DNA of 64,000 nt from Shimia gijangensis (GCF_900142085.1 NZ_FQZQ01000007.1:62001-126000), one strand, 5' to 3'; numbered from the stretch's first letter, positions 18,889 to 29,264 are shown. Translations and numbers: made by a program. Notes: a model not told the origin generated them from the sequence alone.

Positions 18889-18912
18889 AACCCGCCCTTT
18901 GGCGGGTTTTTT
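18889..18912 (+). terminator. Rho-independent terminator after the NDUFS4-like gene
   Basis: AACCCGCC (18889-18896) pairs with GGCGGGTT (18901-18908), 4-base loop, followed directly by a run of T. Textbook structure. Confidence 0.9.
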
Positions 18913-19028
18913 CGTGGGCGCGGTAAATTCCAGGTTCTCTGACGTGTCATTGGCGCCAAAATGTTGACTTAAGGCGTCACAAACCCTCTGGGCAAAGCGA
19001 GCGCAGTGGATTAGGTAATTGACCACGC

Positions 19029-19105
19029 GGTCCCGTAGCTCAACTGGATAGAGCACCTGACTTCTAATCAGGGGGTTGGGGGTTCGAGTCCTCCCGGGAT
19101 CGCCA
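19029..19105 (+). tRNA. tRNA-Arg (anticodon TCT)
   Basis: 77 bases folding as a cloverleaf. Acceptor GGTCCCG pairs with CGGGATC (one G-T), D-arm GCTC/GAGC, anticodon stem CCTGA/TCAGG around loop CTTCTAA (anticodon TCT, reads AGA), T-arm GGGGG/CCTCC around TTCGAGT, discriminator G, and an encoded CCA end. No integrated element is attached to its 3' end. Confidence 0.97.
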
Positions 19106-19204
19106 ATGCTTCAACACACCGTTGCTAAGGCATTTCAATGCTTGGCTGACTATGGCTTGTCGTGCATGCTTGCCCTCGGATGCGGCGAGGGGAGAGTCGG
19201 AAAA

Positions 19205-19807
19205 ATGCTGAAAAACGTTCTATTTCGTGGGGTTTTGTTTCTGATCCCAATTGGGTTTCTGTCAGTTATCTTGGTGCATCTTTTTAGGATCACAACGTCT
19301 GTGGCCGAACTCGCGGATCAGATCATTCCGGTTGACCGGGTCGCGGGCGTCGGGTTGACCAGTATTCTGGCTGTCGTGTTTCTGGTGATACTATGCCTGT
19401 TGGCCGGATTGATTTCTTATCTGTCATTCATCAATGAAAAAGTGCTCAAACTGGACCGAATTTTGGCCGGAAACATGCCGGGTTACAGTTTTATTAGAGG
19501 CATGTTTGGCAGCGCCAGCCAGTCTGGCGACGAATTGGATGCGCTCAAACCTGTTTTGGTAACCTATGATGACACCCGAACCCTAGCCTTTGAGGTCGAA
19601 AGAGCAGACGCGTTGGTTGTGGTCTTTCACCCGGATATCCCAACAGTTCTGGCCGGTCAGATCGCAGTGGTTGATGCAAGCCGGGTGACACCGATACCGA
19701 TACCGGCGCATCAAATTCTGGCGATTTTGCGCACCCATGGGCGCGGAATGGGTAAAATTTTGCAAACCATGGCTGAGCCTAAGGCCAAGACTGACCCCAA
19801 GGCCTGA
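19205..19807 (+). CDS. DUF502-family inner-membrane protein
   Basis: 200 residues with two transmembrane helices (about 9-28, FRGVLFLIPIGFLSVILVH, and 48-72, VGLTSILAVVFLVILCLLAG), then a C-terminal soluble beta-rich part (VLVTYDDTRTLAFEVE ... VLAGQIAVVDASRVTPIPIP). This two-helix hairpin plus domain is the DUF502 layout; the function is unknown. The frame is open upstream to just after the tRNA; ATG at 19205 fits the usual N-terminus (MLKNVLFRGVLFLIP), although ATG at 19169 is possible. Convergent with xerC. Confidence 0.75.
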   Translation: MLKNVLFRGVLFLIPIGFLSVILVHLFRITTSVAELADQIIPVDRVAGVGLTSILAVVFLVILCLLAGLISYLSFINEKVLKLDRILAGNMPGYSFIRGMFGSASQSGDELDALKPVLVTYDDTRTLAFEVERADALVVVFHPDIPTVLAGQIAVVDASRVTPIPIPAHQILAILRTHGRGMGKILQTMAEPKAKTDPKA

Positions 19808-19831
19808 GGTGCAAGGCATGAATAGTAAGGC

Positions 19832-20746
19832 TCAGGCTTTCGGGTGTGTCTTGTTGTAGACATCCATCAGGCGGGCGGTATCGACGGCTGTATAGGCTTG
19901 TGTTGTCGAGAGCGAGGCATGTCCCAAAAGTTCCTGAATGGCGCGCAGATCGCCGCCAGCCTCGAGGAGATGGGTGGCAAAGCTGTGGCGCATGGCATGT
20001 GGCGTCGCTGTTGCAGGCAGGCCCAGCTGCATGCGGGTGGCCTGCATTGCACCCGACAGGACGCGGGGCGACAGCCGACCCCCTCTGGCACCGCGAAACA
20101 AAGGCGCGTCGGGTTCCAGTGGATAGGGGCATTGGGCGAGATAGCCATCGACAGCGGCGCGTGCGGCATCAATCACAGGGACGATGCGTTCTTTGCCACC
20201 TTTGCCCACAATGCGCAGGGTTTGCGGCAAGGGCGCGTCCGATCCATTTAGCCCCAAAGCCTCGGAGATGCGCAGGCCGCAGCCATACAACAGGGTGACA
20301 ACCGCCACATCGCGCGCACCGACCCATGGCTTTTGGGATTGCATCTCGATCGTGTCTATCACCGCGCGGGCCGAGTCTTCGTCCAGCGGGCGTGGCAGTT
20401 TACGCTGAAATTTGGGCGCTCGGGTGGACAATACGGCGGTGGGATCAAAGTCTTCACGTTCCGCCAGCCAGCGGAAAAAGCTTTTGACCGCAGAGAGTTT
20501 GCGGGCCAGCGATCTGGGCCCGACGCCGGTTGCCCGTGTGCGTGCCATCCAGGCCCGCATGTCCGGCACGCGAATGGACTTTAGCGCTGTGAGGCCCTGA
20601 GCCTGACCCAGGTGTTCGGTCATAAAGGCAAGGAAATCCACTACGTCAGCGCGATACGCCGTCAGTGTGTTTTCGGCCACACCACCCAGAGCGGCGCTGC
20701 TGGCCAGCCAGTTTTCAAGTGCGTCGGCTGCTGCCGGTGAAATCAC
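19832..20746 (-). CDS. xerC: Tyrosine recombinase XerC
   Basis: 304 residues. N-terminal SAM-like core-binding domain (about 8-95) and C-terminal catalytic domain with the full set of tyrosine-recombinase residues: Arg159 (GCGLRISEAL), Lys182, His250 and Arg253 (HAMRHSFATH), His276 (LLGHASLSTT) and nucleophile Tyr285. It resolves chromosome dimers at dif with XerD. It begins with GTG overlapping the stop of the DUF484 gene by 4 bases; the DUF484-xerC order is conserved in proteobacteria, which supports a housekeeping XerC rather than a phage integrase. Confidence 0.95.
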   Translation of the reverse strand: MISPAAADALENWLASSAALGGVAENTLTAYRADVVDFLAFMTEHLGQAQGLTALKSIRVPDMRAWMARTRATGVGPRSLARKLSAVKSFFRWLAEREDFDPTAVLSTRAPKFQRKLPRPLDEDSARAVIDTIEMQSQKPWVGARDVAVVTLLYGCGLRISEALGLNGSDAPLPQTLRIVGKGGKERIVPVIDAARAAVDGYLAQCPYPLEPDAPLFRGARGGRLSPRVLSGAMQATRMQLGLPATATPHAMRHSFATHLLEAGGDLRAIQELLGHASLSTTQAYTAVDTARLMDVYNKTHPKA

Positions 20747-21450
20747 GACAACCAGCGCCGCATGGCGCGTTCAAAGACGCCTGCAAAAAACGCCAAAAGG
20801 TCTGTTCCCTGTTGTGGGGTGAACTGATGTGGGTCTTCCGCCCCCATGACCAGCAGGCCGGGCAGGCGGCCTTCACCGAAATCCAGTTTCAGGCAGGCTT
20901 CAGAGCGAATCCAATCAGCAGAGTCACCATAGACATGGGCGTCACCAGACTGCATCTGGCGCAAGGTCACCTGCCGAAGCGGCACGTTGCGCCCACCCGT
21001 GATATAGGCGTCAACGAACCCGGTTTCAGCCACCGACAACACATCCCCCAACCGTTTGATGGCGGGGTCGTCTTCGGCTTGTTCGGATTCAAGAACCAGA
21101 CGCACAGAATCCACACGCAGAATTTCCGCAACTTCTCCGCCAAGGTCCTGCAAGAAGGATTCAAATTCGATCGGATCCAGCATGCGCAGGATGGCGCGAT
21201 GCACTTGATTGGTGCCTGCAAGGTTTTCGTAAGCGGCGGCAATCACGCTGCGGTGGGTGTCTTCAAGACGATCCAGACGCGCCTCAAGACGTTCCATGGC
21301 AATGCCACGCAGGTCGACAATATTGCCACCCATCGTCTTTTCATTGGCGGCAATCAATGCGCGCATCAGATCCTGATCCTCAAGGATCACATCCGGTTCC
21401 GAGATGATCTTTTCGCGCAGGGCGTCGTCGATTTGGGGCGTGCTGCTCAT
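20743..21450 (-). CDS. DUF484-family protein, xerC partner
   Basis: 235 residues. A coiled-coil-prone N-terminal helix (MERLEARLDRLEDTHRSVIAA) precedes a GAF-like DUF484 domain ending in LLAFFAGVFERAMRRWL. The family is found immediately upstream of xerC across proteobacteria; its biochemical role is unknown. ATG at 21450 has AAGAGG upstream; an open frame continues to 21588, but no other start is as well supported. The gene is translationally coupled to xerC by a 4-base overlap. Confidence 0.88.
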   Translation of the reverse strand: MSSTPQIDDALREKIISEPDVILEDQDLMRALIAANEKTMGGNIVDLRGIAMERLEARLDRLEDTHRSVIAAAYENLAGTNQVHRAILRMLDPIEFESFLQDLGGEVAEILRVDSVRLVLESEQAEDDPAIKRLGDVLSVAETGFVDAYITGGRNVPLRQVTLRQMQSGDAHVYGDSADWIRSEACLKLDFGEGRLPGLLVMGAEDPHQFTPQQGTDLLAFFAGVFERAMRRWLS

Positions 21451-21530
21451 GCGTGCCTCTTGTTTGGTTGGCGCGACTCTAGCAGAGGCGCGAAAGGATT
21501 TCCTCATCTTTTTTCGTGAGGATTGTCCGA

Positions 21531-21621
21531 ACGTGGGGTAGGGGCGTTGCCCCTCACGTCGCCCTTGCAATGCAAAGGCGACGCTCACCCCGGAGGTTTT
21601 TGGAAATCGTGAAAACGAAGC
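21531..21621. other. Stacked stem-loops and a T-run motif between transaldolase and DUF484
   Basis: AGGGGC-GTT-GCCCCT (21540-21554) lies inside outer arms ACGTG/CACGT (21531-21559); a second stem GTCGCC/GGCGAC (21558-21582) encloses a palindrome TTGCAATGCAA. A diverged version of the gene-end motif (CGGAGG, T-run, GGAAA) follows at 21591-21621. Probably the terminator zone of the minus-strand transaldolase gene. Confidence 0.4.
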
Positions 21622-21624
21622 GCA

Positions 21625-22278
21625 TCAGAGAATTTTGATGCCGGCCGCTTTGATGTCCGCCAGAAACGCGTCCAGACCTTTGTCTGTCAGTGGGTGATTG
21701 ATCATTGCTTTGATGACATTGGGCGGGGCGGTCATCACGTCAGCACCCACCAATGCACATTCGGTGACGTGGTTCACGGTGCGGATCGAAGCGGCAAGAA
21801 TCTGAGTGTCAAAACCATAGTTGTCATAGATCGAGCGGATGTCGCCGATCAAATCCATACCATCAACGTTGATGTCATCCAGTCGGCCGATAAAGGGCGA
21901 GATGAACGTGGCACCAGCCTTGGCAGCCAAAAGCGCCTGATTGGCAGAGAAGCACAAGGTGACATTGACCATATGACCATCGTCGCTCAGCGCTTTACAG
22001 GCCTTAAGGCCATCCCATGTCAGGGGCACTTTGACAGCGATGTTGTCGGCAATTTCGACCAGTTTGCGGCCTTCGGCGATCATCTCATCGGCGTCGATGG
22101 CGGTGACTTCGGCCGACACCGGCCCGTCAACGAGGTCGCAGATTTCCTTGGTGACTTCGATAATGTCACGGCCGGATTTTTTAATGAGCGAAGGGTTTGT
22201 GGTTACACCATCGACCATGCCAAGATCATTCAATTCGGCAATGGCGTCGATTTCGGCGGTATCTACAAAGAATTTCAT
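21625..22278 (-). CDS. tal: Transaldolase, small (fructose-6-phosphate aldolase-like) type
   Basis: 217 residues, the short TalB-like/MipB subfamily. It transfers a dihydroxyacetone unit in the pentose phosphate pathway. Schiff-base Lys83 is in [15 protein letters not shown]; other motifs are [18 protein letters not shown] and [13 protein letters not shown]. In this short family, sequences with this combination are generally annotated as probable transaldolase; fructose-6-phosphate aldolase activity cannot be excluded. ATG at 22278; divergent from priA, with 116 bases between. Confidence 0.93.
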   Translation of the reverse strand: MKFFVDTAEIDAIAELNDLGMVDGVTTNPSLIKKSGRDIIEVTKEICDLVDGPVSAEVTAIDADEMIAEGRKLVEIADNIAVKVPLTWDGLKACKALSDDGHMVNVTLCFSANQALLAAKAGATFISPFIGRLDDINVDGMDLIGDIRSIYDNYGFDTQILAASIRTVNHVTECALVGADVMTAPPNVIKAMINHPLTDKGLDAFLADIKAAGIKIL

Positions 22279-22394
22279 ATGGCAGCGTCCTTTGGTGGGT
22301 TGGCCTGAGATTGGCTTGCCTTTACCGCAAGTTTTGAGATGCTGGAACCCCAAAGCGCCAGATCGGCGGGGAATGACCAAAGGCAAGGGCAGGC

Positions 22395-24590
22395 GTGGAC
22401 GAACCGGAATTCTTTGAAGAGGGCACATTGGTGGCCGTGTTGACGACACAGCCGCTGGATCGCTTTCTGGATTACAAAGCCCCGGCAGGGGGGTGTTTCC
22501 GTGGTGCCTTTGTTGAGGTGCCTCTGGGACCGCGCAAGGTTTTGGGTGTGGTCTGGGGGGCGGGAAAAGGTGGCTTTGACATCGCCAAGGCCCGCAGCGT
22601 GAACCGGGTGCTGGACGTGGCGCCGATGCGTGATGAGATGCGTGCCTTTCTGGAGCGTGCCGCAGAATACACTCTGACGCCGCTGCACGCGATGTTGCGG
22701 CTGGCCACTCGGGCGCCGGGGCTGTCGGATCCGCCTTCGATGCGCAAGGTTTACAGGCGTGGAGAAGGCGAGCCCGATCGTCAGACTGATGCGCGTCGGC
22801 GCGTGATTGAGACGTTGAACGATTATGGCGGGCTGGCCTTTACCCTCAAAGAGCTGAGTGAACTGGCGGGTGTCACGTCCAGTGTGGTCAAAGGGCTGGT
22901 AAAACAGGGTGTCGTTCTGGAAGAAGACACACCGCGCGATTTACCGTTCTTCAGGCTAGATCCTGAACACGGCGGCAAACAGCTGACCGAGGATCAGACC
23001 ATTGGGGCGGATGCGTTGCGCGCAGGGGTGATGTCCGGAAATTATGGCACCACATTGCTGCGTGGTGTCACGGGGTCGGGCAAGACCGAAGTGTACCTTG
23101 AGGCAGTGGCCGAGACGCTGCGCATGGGGCGGCAAGCGCTTGTCCTGTTGCCGGAAATTGCGCTGACGGCCGAGTTTCTGACCCGCGTTGAAGAGCGCTT
23201 TGGCACCAAACCCGCCGAGTGGCATTCGGGTGTGACGATGACTGAACGGCGGCGGATCTGGAAGATGGTCGGACAGGGTGGTGCGCAACTGGTGATCGGA
23301 GCGCGGTCGGCTTTGTTTTTACCCTATCAGAACCTCGGGTTGATCGTGGTCGATGAGGAACATGACACGTCCTACAAACAAGAAGACGGTGTGCTGTACA
23401 ATGCCCGCGATATGACGGTCCTGCGCGCCAGTATTTGCGGCGCGCGCGTTGTTCTGGCCTCGGCCACGCCTTCCTTGGAAAGCTGGGCCAATGCCGAGGC
23501 GGGCAAATACGAAAAACTCGAGCTGACCAGCCGCTATGGCGAGGCGGTGCTGCCTGAAATGCGCACCATCGACATGCGTGTTGAGGATATTCCTCGCAAT
23601 CGCTGGATTTCGCCCAGCCTGCAAAAGGCAGTTGAGGCGCGCATGGAGCGCGGCGAACAGGCGTTGTTGTTCATCAACCGGCGCGGCTATGCACCGGTGA
23701 CGATTTGCCGGGCCTGTGGCCATCAGATTGGGTGTGATCATTGTGATGCGCGCATGGTTGAGCACAGATTTCTCAAACGACTGGTCTGCCACCAATGTGG
23801 TGAGACCAAGCCGATGCCCGAAGTCTGCCCGTCGTGTCAGGTCGAAGATAAGCTGGCGCCGGTTGGTCCGGGTGTGGAGCGTCTGGCGGAAGAGGCCCAG
23901 GCGGTTTTTCCCGATGCGCGCCTTGCGGTGTTGTCGTCAGATCTGTTTGGCTCTGCCCGTGCGCTCAAGGAAGGTATCAATGCAATTGCCGAGGGCGGTG
24001 CAGATATTATCATCGGCACGCAACTGGTGGCCAAAGGGCACAATTTCCCGCTGCTTACGCTAGTCGGGGTGATCGATGCGGACCTTGGCCTGCAAGGCTC
24101 TGATCTGCGCGCGGCGGAACGCACATTCCAATTGATGCGGCAGGTGGCCGGACGTGCCGGGCGGGCCGAAAAACGGGGTGAAGCAATGTTGCAAACCTTT
24201 CAGCCCGAACATCCCGTCATCCGCGCGATTTTGGTTGGTGATGAAGTTGGGTTTTGGAATGCCGAAGCTGGCGAGCGGCGTCAGGCCGGCGTGCCACCTT
24301 ATGGCCGCATGGCCGGGATCATTCTGTCGTCACCAGACGTGCAGCAGGTGTTTGACCTTGGAAATGCCTTGGCGCGCAACGATGCGGCCCTGCGCGAAAT
24401 AGGGGCGCAGGTGTTTGGGCCTGCACCCGCGCCGATTGCCCGCGTGCGCGGCCGTCACCGGGTGCGCCTGTTGGTTAAGGCCGACAAGCGCGCGCCCATT
24501 CAGGCTGCCATTGCCAAATGGACCGGGCAATTCCGACTCAAGGGTGATATCCGCCTGAGTGTCGATATCGATCCGCAGAGTTTTTATTGA
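22395..24590 (+). CDS. priA: Primosomal protein N' (PriA), replication restart helicase
   Basis: 731 residues, beginning with GTG. An N-terminal 3'-DNA-binding domain is followed by a superfamily 2 helicase core: Walker [17 protein letters not shown] box ([12 protein letters not shown]), SATPS, then a zinc-binding insertion with paired cysteines ([16 protein letters not shown] ... CHQCGET ... CPSC), and motif [13 protein letters not shown]. It reloads DnaB at stalled forks. Length and architecture are complete. No priB or dnaT is visible. Divergent from the transaldolase gene. Confidence 0.97.
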   Translation: MDEPEFFEEGTLVAVLTTQPLDRFLDYKAPAGGCFRGAFVEVPLGPRKVLGVVWGAGKGGFDIAKARSVNRVLDVAPMRDEMRAFLERAAEYTLTPLHAMLRLATRAPGLSDPPSMRKVYRRGEGEPDRQTDARRRVIETLNDYGGLAFTLKELSELAGVTSSVVKGLVKQGVVLEEDTPRDLPFFRLDPEHGGKQLTEDQTIGADALRAGVMSGNYGTTLLRGVTGSGKTEVYLEAVAETLRMGRQALVLLPEIALTAEFLTRVEERFGTKPAEWHSGVTMTERRRIWKMVGQGGAQLVIGARSALFLPYQNLGLIVVDEEHDTSYKQEDGVLYNARDMTVLRASICGARVVLASATPSLESWANAEAGKYEKLELTSRYGEAVLPEMRTIDMRVEDIPRNRWISPSLQKAVEARMERGEQALLFINRRGYAPVTICRACGHQIGCDHCDARMVEHRFLKRLVCHQCGETKPMPEVCPSCQVEDKLAPVGPGVERLAEEAQAVFPDARLAVLSSDLFGSARALKEGINAIAEGGADIIIGTQLVAKGHNFPLLTLVGVIDADLGLQGSDLRAAERTFQLMRQVAGRAGRAEKRGEAMLQTFQPEHPVIRAILVGDEVGFWNAEAGERRQAGVPPYGRMAGIILSSPDVQQVFDLGNALARNDAALREIGAQVFGPAPAPIARVRGRHRVRLLVKADKRAPIQAAIAKWTGQFRLKGDIRLSVDIDPQSFY

Positions 24591-24725
24591 ACAAGGCGGC
24601 CTTCCGGGAGGGCTGAAGCGGATACTCTGCATAAGAGATCGTAATCGTAGAGGAATGCACTTTTGCACGGTGCAACCACTCGGTAAGCTCATCAGGATTG
24701 GAAGCGGAAACTGTGGAGGCGTTTC

Positions 24726-25496
24726 ATGGGACGTGTCGAAGGCAAAGTTGCATTGGTCACTGGTGCGGCGATGGGGCTTGGCAAAGCCATCGCTATGATG
24801 CTGAGCAAAGAAGGCGCCAAGCTCATTGTGACGGACATCAATGCGGACGAAGGCCAGCGCACCGCCGATGAGATCAACGCGATGGGCAAAGAGGCACTGT
24901 TCCTGCACCACGACGTCGCCGATCCTGCGCGCTGGGTCGACGTGACCGACACTTCTGTCGACCGCTTTGGTCGGCTCGATGTGATGGTCAACAATGCCGG
25001 TATCGCACTGGCGGCTGATATCGAGACAACAACTGTAGACGACTGGCGCAAAACCATGGCGATCAACATGGACGGCGTGTTTTACGGCACGCAGCAGGCC
25101 GTGCGGGTGATGAAGGCAAACCGCAGCGGGTCAATTATCAACCTGTCTTCAATTGACGGAATTATCGGTGAGGCAGATCTTGCGGCCTACTGCGCCAGCA
25201 AGGGCGGTGTGCGCACCTTCACCAAATCTGTGGCGGTGCATTGTGGCGAAGCCGGATATGGCATTCGGGTGAATTCAATTCACCCCGGCTATATCGTGAC
25301 CGCACAGCACAAAAGCTATCTTACTGCGCTGGGCAAGTATGAGGAAGAGAACGAAAAGGCGCGGGCCCGCCATCCCATCGGTCACCTAGGGGAGCCAGAT
25401 GACATTGCCTACGGCGCCTTGTACCTGGCCTCGGATGAATCCAAGTTTGTCACCGGTTCAGAGCTGGTGATTGACGGTGGCTATCTCGCCCGCTGA
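24726..25496 (+). CDS. Short-chain dehydrogenase/reductase (SDR)
   Basis: 256-residue classical SDR. Cofactor loop TGAAMGLGKA (12-21), Asp after the second strand (TDINAD) that favours NAD over NADP, NNAG, catalytic Ser in NLSSIDGIIG and Y-x3-K in AYCASKGG, and the C-terminal GSELVIDGGY. Similar proteins are labelled cyclopentanol or glucose 1-dehydrogenase; the true substrate is not inferable, as priA upstream and the convergent YeeE gene give no clue. SD TGGAGG precedes the ATG. Confidence 0.9.
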   Translation: MGRVEGKVALVTGAAMGLGKAIAMMLSKEGAKLIVTDINADEGQRTADEINAMGKEALFLHHDVADPARWVDVTDTSVDRFGRLDVMVNNAGIALAADIETTTVDDWRKTMAINMDGVFYGTQQAVRVMKANRSGSIINLSSIDGIIGEADLAAYCASKGGVRTFTKSVAVHCGEAGYGIRVNSIHPGYIVTAQHKSYLTALGKYEEENEKARARHPIGHLGEPDDIAYGALYLASDESKFVTGSELVIDGGYLAR

Positions 25497-25505
25497 CAGG
25501 CCGCT

Positions 25506-26570
25506 TCAGGCGGCGCTGGCGAGGCGGCCACGCTGATCCAACATCAGGCTGGTCACAATCGCCCCCAACCACATTGAGAACAAAGCAACCCAGGCGGTAC
25601 CTGCAAAGATCGACCCTCCTGTCACACCAGCACCAATCGCACAGCCACCCGCCAACATCGCACCAAAGCCCATCAGAACAGCGCCCGTCATCGCGCGGCG
25701 CATGTTGCTTTCACCTTCAAAGCCCTGAAATTTGAATTCGCCGGTGACGATGGCCGCCAAAAACGACCCGATCACCACGCCGGGCACCAGACCGATGTCG
25801 AACTCCAGCACCGCGTTGCGATCCAGAAAGAACATCAGCGTGTGGGCCGAGGGACCAGAAAAGGTGGCGCTTTCGATCTGCACCGGGTCAAAGGCGACCT
25901 GCGCCAACCCGTAAGTCAGAACCCAGCCAACAGCGACCGCAAAGCCGACGCCCGAAGCAAAGATCAGACGGCTGGCCCCGATGCGGTTTTTGCGCGCGAT
26001 CAATAGGGCAAGCCCTGCCATGAGCGCACCAAACACAAGGCCGGACAGATCCGGCAGGCCGAGGGCTGCGATCAGGTCGACGTTGCGCCCGCCGCTGGTG
26101 ATCCAAAGGCTTGCCAGCGTGTCGCGCCATCCTGACAACACGCCTGACAGGCTCATTTGGGCGACCACTGCAAAAATCAAGCCAGATACCACCGAGCGCA
26201 GATTGCCATTTGCCGCCAAAACCAAAAGACGGCCCGAACAGCCGCCCGCCAGCACCATGCCAACCCCAAAGATCAAACCACCAAGGATCGCGCCGGACCA
26301 CGATCCGGGCACCGCCATCATGCGCGCATCCGCCGTATACATCAGCCCCAGCGCCTGAGCGCCCTGCACCCAGACAATTGCGGTTGAAATTGTCAGAAGC
26401 CAGACCGCCACCTTGTCGCCCAGCTGCCCGCGGGCAAATTCGACCGTCGCCGCGCGCAGGCAAAACCGCGAGCGCTGTGCCGCGACGCCAAAGATGACGC
26501 CGGTGATCAGCCCCAGAACCGCCGCTGCGGGTGCTTCTCCGATGTTTTCAACAAGCGTGAGGATGTCCAT
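25506..26570 (-). CDS. YeeE/YedE-family (TsuA-type) sulfur-compound membrane transporter
   Basis: 354 residues with about nine to ten transmembrane helices. The three cysteine motifs that relay thiosulfate in YeeE/TsuA proteins are present: RSRFCLRAA near the N-terminus, GGCSGRLL in the middle and GGCAIGAGVTGG near the C-terminus. It therefore likely imports thiosulfate or a related sulfur species across the inner membrane. No TusA/YeeD partner gene adjoins it. ATG at 26570 follows AAGGGGTTCCC. Convergent with the SDR gene. Confidence 0.9.
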   Translation of the reverse strand: MDILTLVENIGEAPAAAVLGLITGVIFGVAAQRSRFCLRAATVEFARGQLGDKVAVWLLTISTAIVWVQGAQALGLMYTADARMMAVPGSWSGAILGGLIFGVGMVLAGGCSGRLLVLAANGNLRSVVSGLIFAVVAQMSLSGVLSGWRDTLASLWITSGGRNVDLIAALGLPDLSGLVFGALMAGLALLIARKNRIGASRLIFASGVGFAVAVGWVLTYGLAQVAFDPVQIESATFSGPSAHTLMFFLDRNAVLEFDIGLVPGVVIGSFLAAIVTGEFKFQGFEGESNMRRAMTGAVLMGFGAMLAGGCAIGAGVTGGSIFAGTAWVALFSMWLGAIVTSLMLDQRGRLASAA

Positions 26571-26687
26571 GGGAACCCCTTCAAGAATATGAATGGGTCG
26601 ATATATGCGGGGCAATGTCGCAAACGACTTTGATGCAGATCACAGTTTGTCGCGTTTCGGCTCGCCAATCTGGCGAAAAAGGCCTAA

Positions 26688-27929
26688 GTGCGACGCATGT
26701 TAAGCAAAATGACGCTAGATGAGGCCAGGAGCCTGCCGAAGTGGCGGCAGCCGGTTGGGTTGCTGTTTGTCATGGCCATTGCCATGCCGATTGCGTTTTA
26801 CGTCTGGTCGGCGCTGTTGAACAACTTTGTGAAAGAAGTGGCGGGCTTTGACGGGTTTGATATCAGCGCCCTGCATTTCGTGCGTGAAATTCCGGGGTTT
26901 CTGGCCTTTCTGGTGGTTTTCCTCATCATTGTGATCCGCGAGCAGGTTCTGGGATTGGTGTCGCTGGTCATTCTGGGCATCGGCACCGCCTTTACGGCGT
27001 GGTTTCCCAGCCTTCAGGGCTTGCTGGTCCTGACCTTTATCAGCTCGCTTGGCTTTCATTACTACGAGACGGTCAATCAGTCGCTGCAGCTGCAATGGCT
27101 CAGCAAAGAGCGGGCGCCGCATGTGCTGGGCTGGCTGATGGGCGCCGGATCAGCCAGCATGCTGGTGGTTTACGTGCTGATCGTTCTGATGTGGGACAGC
27201 ATGAGCCTGAGCTATAACATTGTCTACATGGTTGGCGGTCTGGTCACGACCGCTATCGCGCTGTTTTGCTTTGTGGCTTACCCGCAATTCGAATCCCCGA
27301 CGCCGCAGGCCAAGAAGATCGTTCTGCGCAAGCGCTACTGGCTGTATTACGCCCTGCAGTTCATGTCCGGTGCACGGCGCCAGATCATCACGATTTTTGC
27401 CGGCTACATGATGGTGGCCAAGTTTGGCCTGGCGGTGCATGAGGTGACCGGTCTTTATCTGATCAACCTTGTGGTCAACACCCTTGCGGCGCCCTTTGTC
27501 GGCAAGGCGGTGGCGCGGTTTGGCGAACGGGTCACGCTGATTTTCGAATATGGCGGGCTGGTTCTGGTCTTTCTGGCCTATAGCGGTGTCTACTGGTTTG
27601 GCTGGGGGATCCTGGTGGCCTCGGCTCTTTATGTTGTCGACCATATCCTGTTCGGGCTGGCGCTGGCGTTGAAAACCTATTTCCAGAAAATTGCAGACCC
27701 TCAGGACATTGCGCCAACGGCGGCCGTGGCCTTTACCATCAACCATATTGCCGCCGTGCTCTTGCCGTTGCCCCTGGGATTGTTGTGGTTGTATTCCCCG
27801 GCGGCTGTGTTTTCCGCCGCAGCGGTGATGGCTCTGATCTCATTGGGCCTGTCACTGCTGGTGCCGCGCCACCCTGAAAAGGGCAATGAGACCCGGTTTA
27901 GCCAATACCGGACAGCCCCGGCGGAGTAG
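26688..27929 (+). CDS. Major facilitator superfamily (MFS) transporter
   Basis: 413 residues, about 12 predicted transmembrane helices in two halves separated by a charged loop near 205-222 (SPTPQAKKIVLRKRYW). Arg-rich cytoplasmic loops such as VGKAVARFGERVT match MFS topology. Substrate unknown. GTG at 26688 has AAAAAGG 5 bases upstream; ATG at 26697 is an alternative, 3 codons later. The MATE gene starts 3 bases after the stop, so the two efflux-type transporters are probably one transcript. Confidence 0.82.
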   Translation: MRRMLSKMTLDEARSLPKWRQPVGLLFVMAIAMPIAFYVWSALLNNFVKEVAGFDGFDISALHFVREIPGFLAFLVVFLIIVIREQVLGLVSLVILGIGTAFTAWFPSLQGLLVLTFISSLGFHYYETVNQSLQLQWLSKERAPHVLGWLMGAGSASMLVVYVLIVLMWDSMSLSYNIVYMVGGLVTTAIALFCFVAYPQFESPTPQAKKIVLRKRYWLYYALQFMSGARRQIITIFAGYMMVAKFGLAVHEVTGLYLINLVVNTLAAPFVGKAVARFGERVTLIFEYGGLVLVFLAYSGVYWFGWGILVASALYVVDHILFGLALALKTYFQKIADPQDIAPTAAVAFTINHIAAVLLPLPLGLLWLYSPAAVFSAAAVMALISLGLSLLVPRHPEKGNETRFSQYRTAPAE

Positions 27930-27932
27930 CAC

Positions 27933-29264
27933 ATGCAAACACGCGGGCGCTTTCTGACAGGCTCAACCATGGGCCATGTGGTGCGGATGACGCTCACTGG
28001 GGCCACTGGAATTACGTTTGTTTTCCTGATTGATCTGGCCAATCTGTTCTGGGTGTCGCGAATTGGCGATCCCAAACTGGTGGCGGCAATTGGCTATGCC
28101 TTTGCTATTCAGTTTTTCTCGGTCAGTTCAGGCGTTGGTCTGATGATTGCTTCAACCGCGCTGGTGTCGCGCCGGATTGGCATGGGGGACCGCGAATCCG
28201 CCCGACATATGGCCACCGGATCGATGTTTATCACGGCCGCCAGCCAAGCCGTGGTCGCCGCCTTGATTGTCGGTTTTCGCCTGCCTTTGCTCGATTTGGT
28301 CGGGGCCGAGGGGGAAACTAAGATGCTGGCGGCACGGTATCTGGCCATCACAGTACCTTCGCTGGTGATTATGGCGCTGGGGCTGGTGGCATCGGCAGCC
28401 TTGCGGGCCGAAGGGGATGGCAAAAGGGCGATGTATGTAACGCTTTGGTCCGGCAGCGTGTCGATGGTGATTGACCCAATCCTGATCCTGACACTGGGGC
28501 TGGGGTTAGATGGAGCTGCCTTCGCACTGGTGATTTCCCGGATCACGCTGGCGGGTATGGCGCTGAGGTTCGCGATTGGTACACATAACCTTTTGGCGCT
28601 GCCGTCGCTGTGGGGCCTGCGCCAGACGCTGCGCCCGTTCTTTTTGGTGGCGGTGCCTGCAATGATGACCCAGATGTCGACCCCGTTTGGCAACTATCTG
28701 CTGACCGGAGTGATTTCCGAATTCGGGGATGATGCCGTGGCTGGCTGGGCTGTGGTCAACCGGCTGACGGTGGTGGCCTTTGGCGGCATTTTTGCCTTGT
28801 CCGGGGCGATTGGCGGCATTTTTGGCCAGAACTATGGGGCGCATCAATACGATCGCCTGCGCAGCACCCTGCGGGACTCTTTGATTTTTTGTACAGGGTA
28901 TACGTTGGTCGCCTGGGCCTTTTTGGCATCTACCTCCGGAATCGTCATCGACGGATTTGCTTTGCGCGGTGATGGCATTGCAGTGTACCGCGCGTTCGCG
29001 CTGGTGGGGGCGGGGGGCTTTTTGCTGGTCGGGGCGATGTTCGTGGCCAATGCCGCCTTTAACAATCTTGGCAAACCGACGCGGTCAACGCTGATGAACT
29101 GGTTTCGTGATGGTGTACTGACCCTGCCTGCGGCCTTGCTGGGGGCGGCGTGGTTCGGCGCTGTCGGTGTGATTTATGCGCAGTATCTGGTCGGAGCGAT
29201 TGCCGGGGTGCTCGCGGCCTTTTGGGCACATCGCTATTTGCGAGGGCTCGGGCGCCAGTCTTGA
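27933..29264 (+). CDS. MATE-family multidrug/Na+ antiporter
   Basis: 443 residues, about 12 transmembrane helices with the internal two-fold repeat of MATE (MatE) domains: the first half carries FLIDLANLFWVSRIGD and STALVSRRIGMGD; the second carries FGNYLLTGVISEFGDDAVAGWAVVNR (split here) and GGIFGQNYGAHQYDRL. It exports cationic compounds or metabolites against Na+ or H+. It follows the MFS gene by 3 bases and is followed by prmA in the same direction. Confidence 0.9.
   Translation: MQTRGRFLTGSTMGHVVRMTLTGATGITFVFLIDLANLFWVSRIGDPKLVAAIGYAFAIQFFSVSSGVGLMIASTALVSRRIGMGDRESARHMATGSMFITAASQAVVAALIVGFRLPLLDLVGAEGETKMLAARYLAITVPSLVIMALGLVASAALRAEGDGKRAMYVTLWSGSVSMVIDPILILTLGLGLDGAAFALVISRITLAGMALRFAIGTHNLLALPSLWGLRQTLRPFFLVAVPAMMTQMSTPFGNYLLTGVISEFGDDAVAGWAVVNRLTVVAFGGIFALSGAIGGIFGQNYGAHQYDRLRSTLRDSLIFCTGYTLVAWAFLASTSGIVIDGFALRGDGIAVYRAFALVGAGGFLLVGAMFVANAAFNNLGKPTRSTLMNWFRDGVLTLPAALLGAAWFGAVGVIYAQYLVGAIAGVLAAFWAHRYLRGLGRQS

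Noticed and set aside
19832-20746. Phage or island integrase next to tRNA-Arg
   Set aside because: The DUF484-xerC gene pair is the housekeeping arrangement, and no repeated tRNA 3' end or phage genes are nearby.
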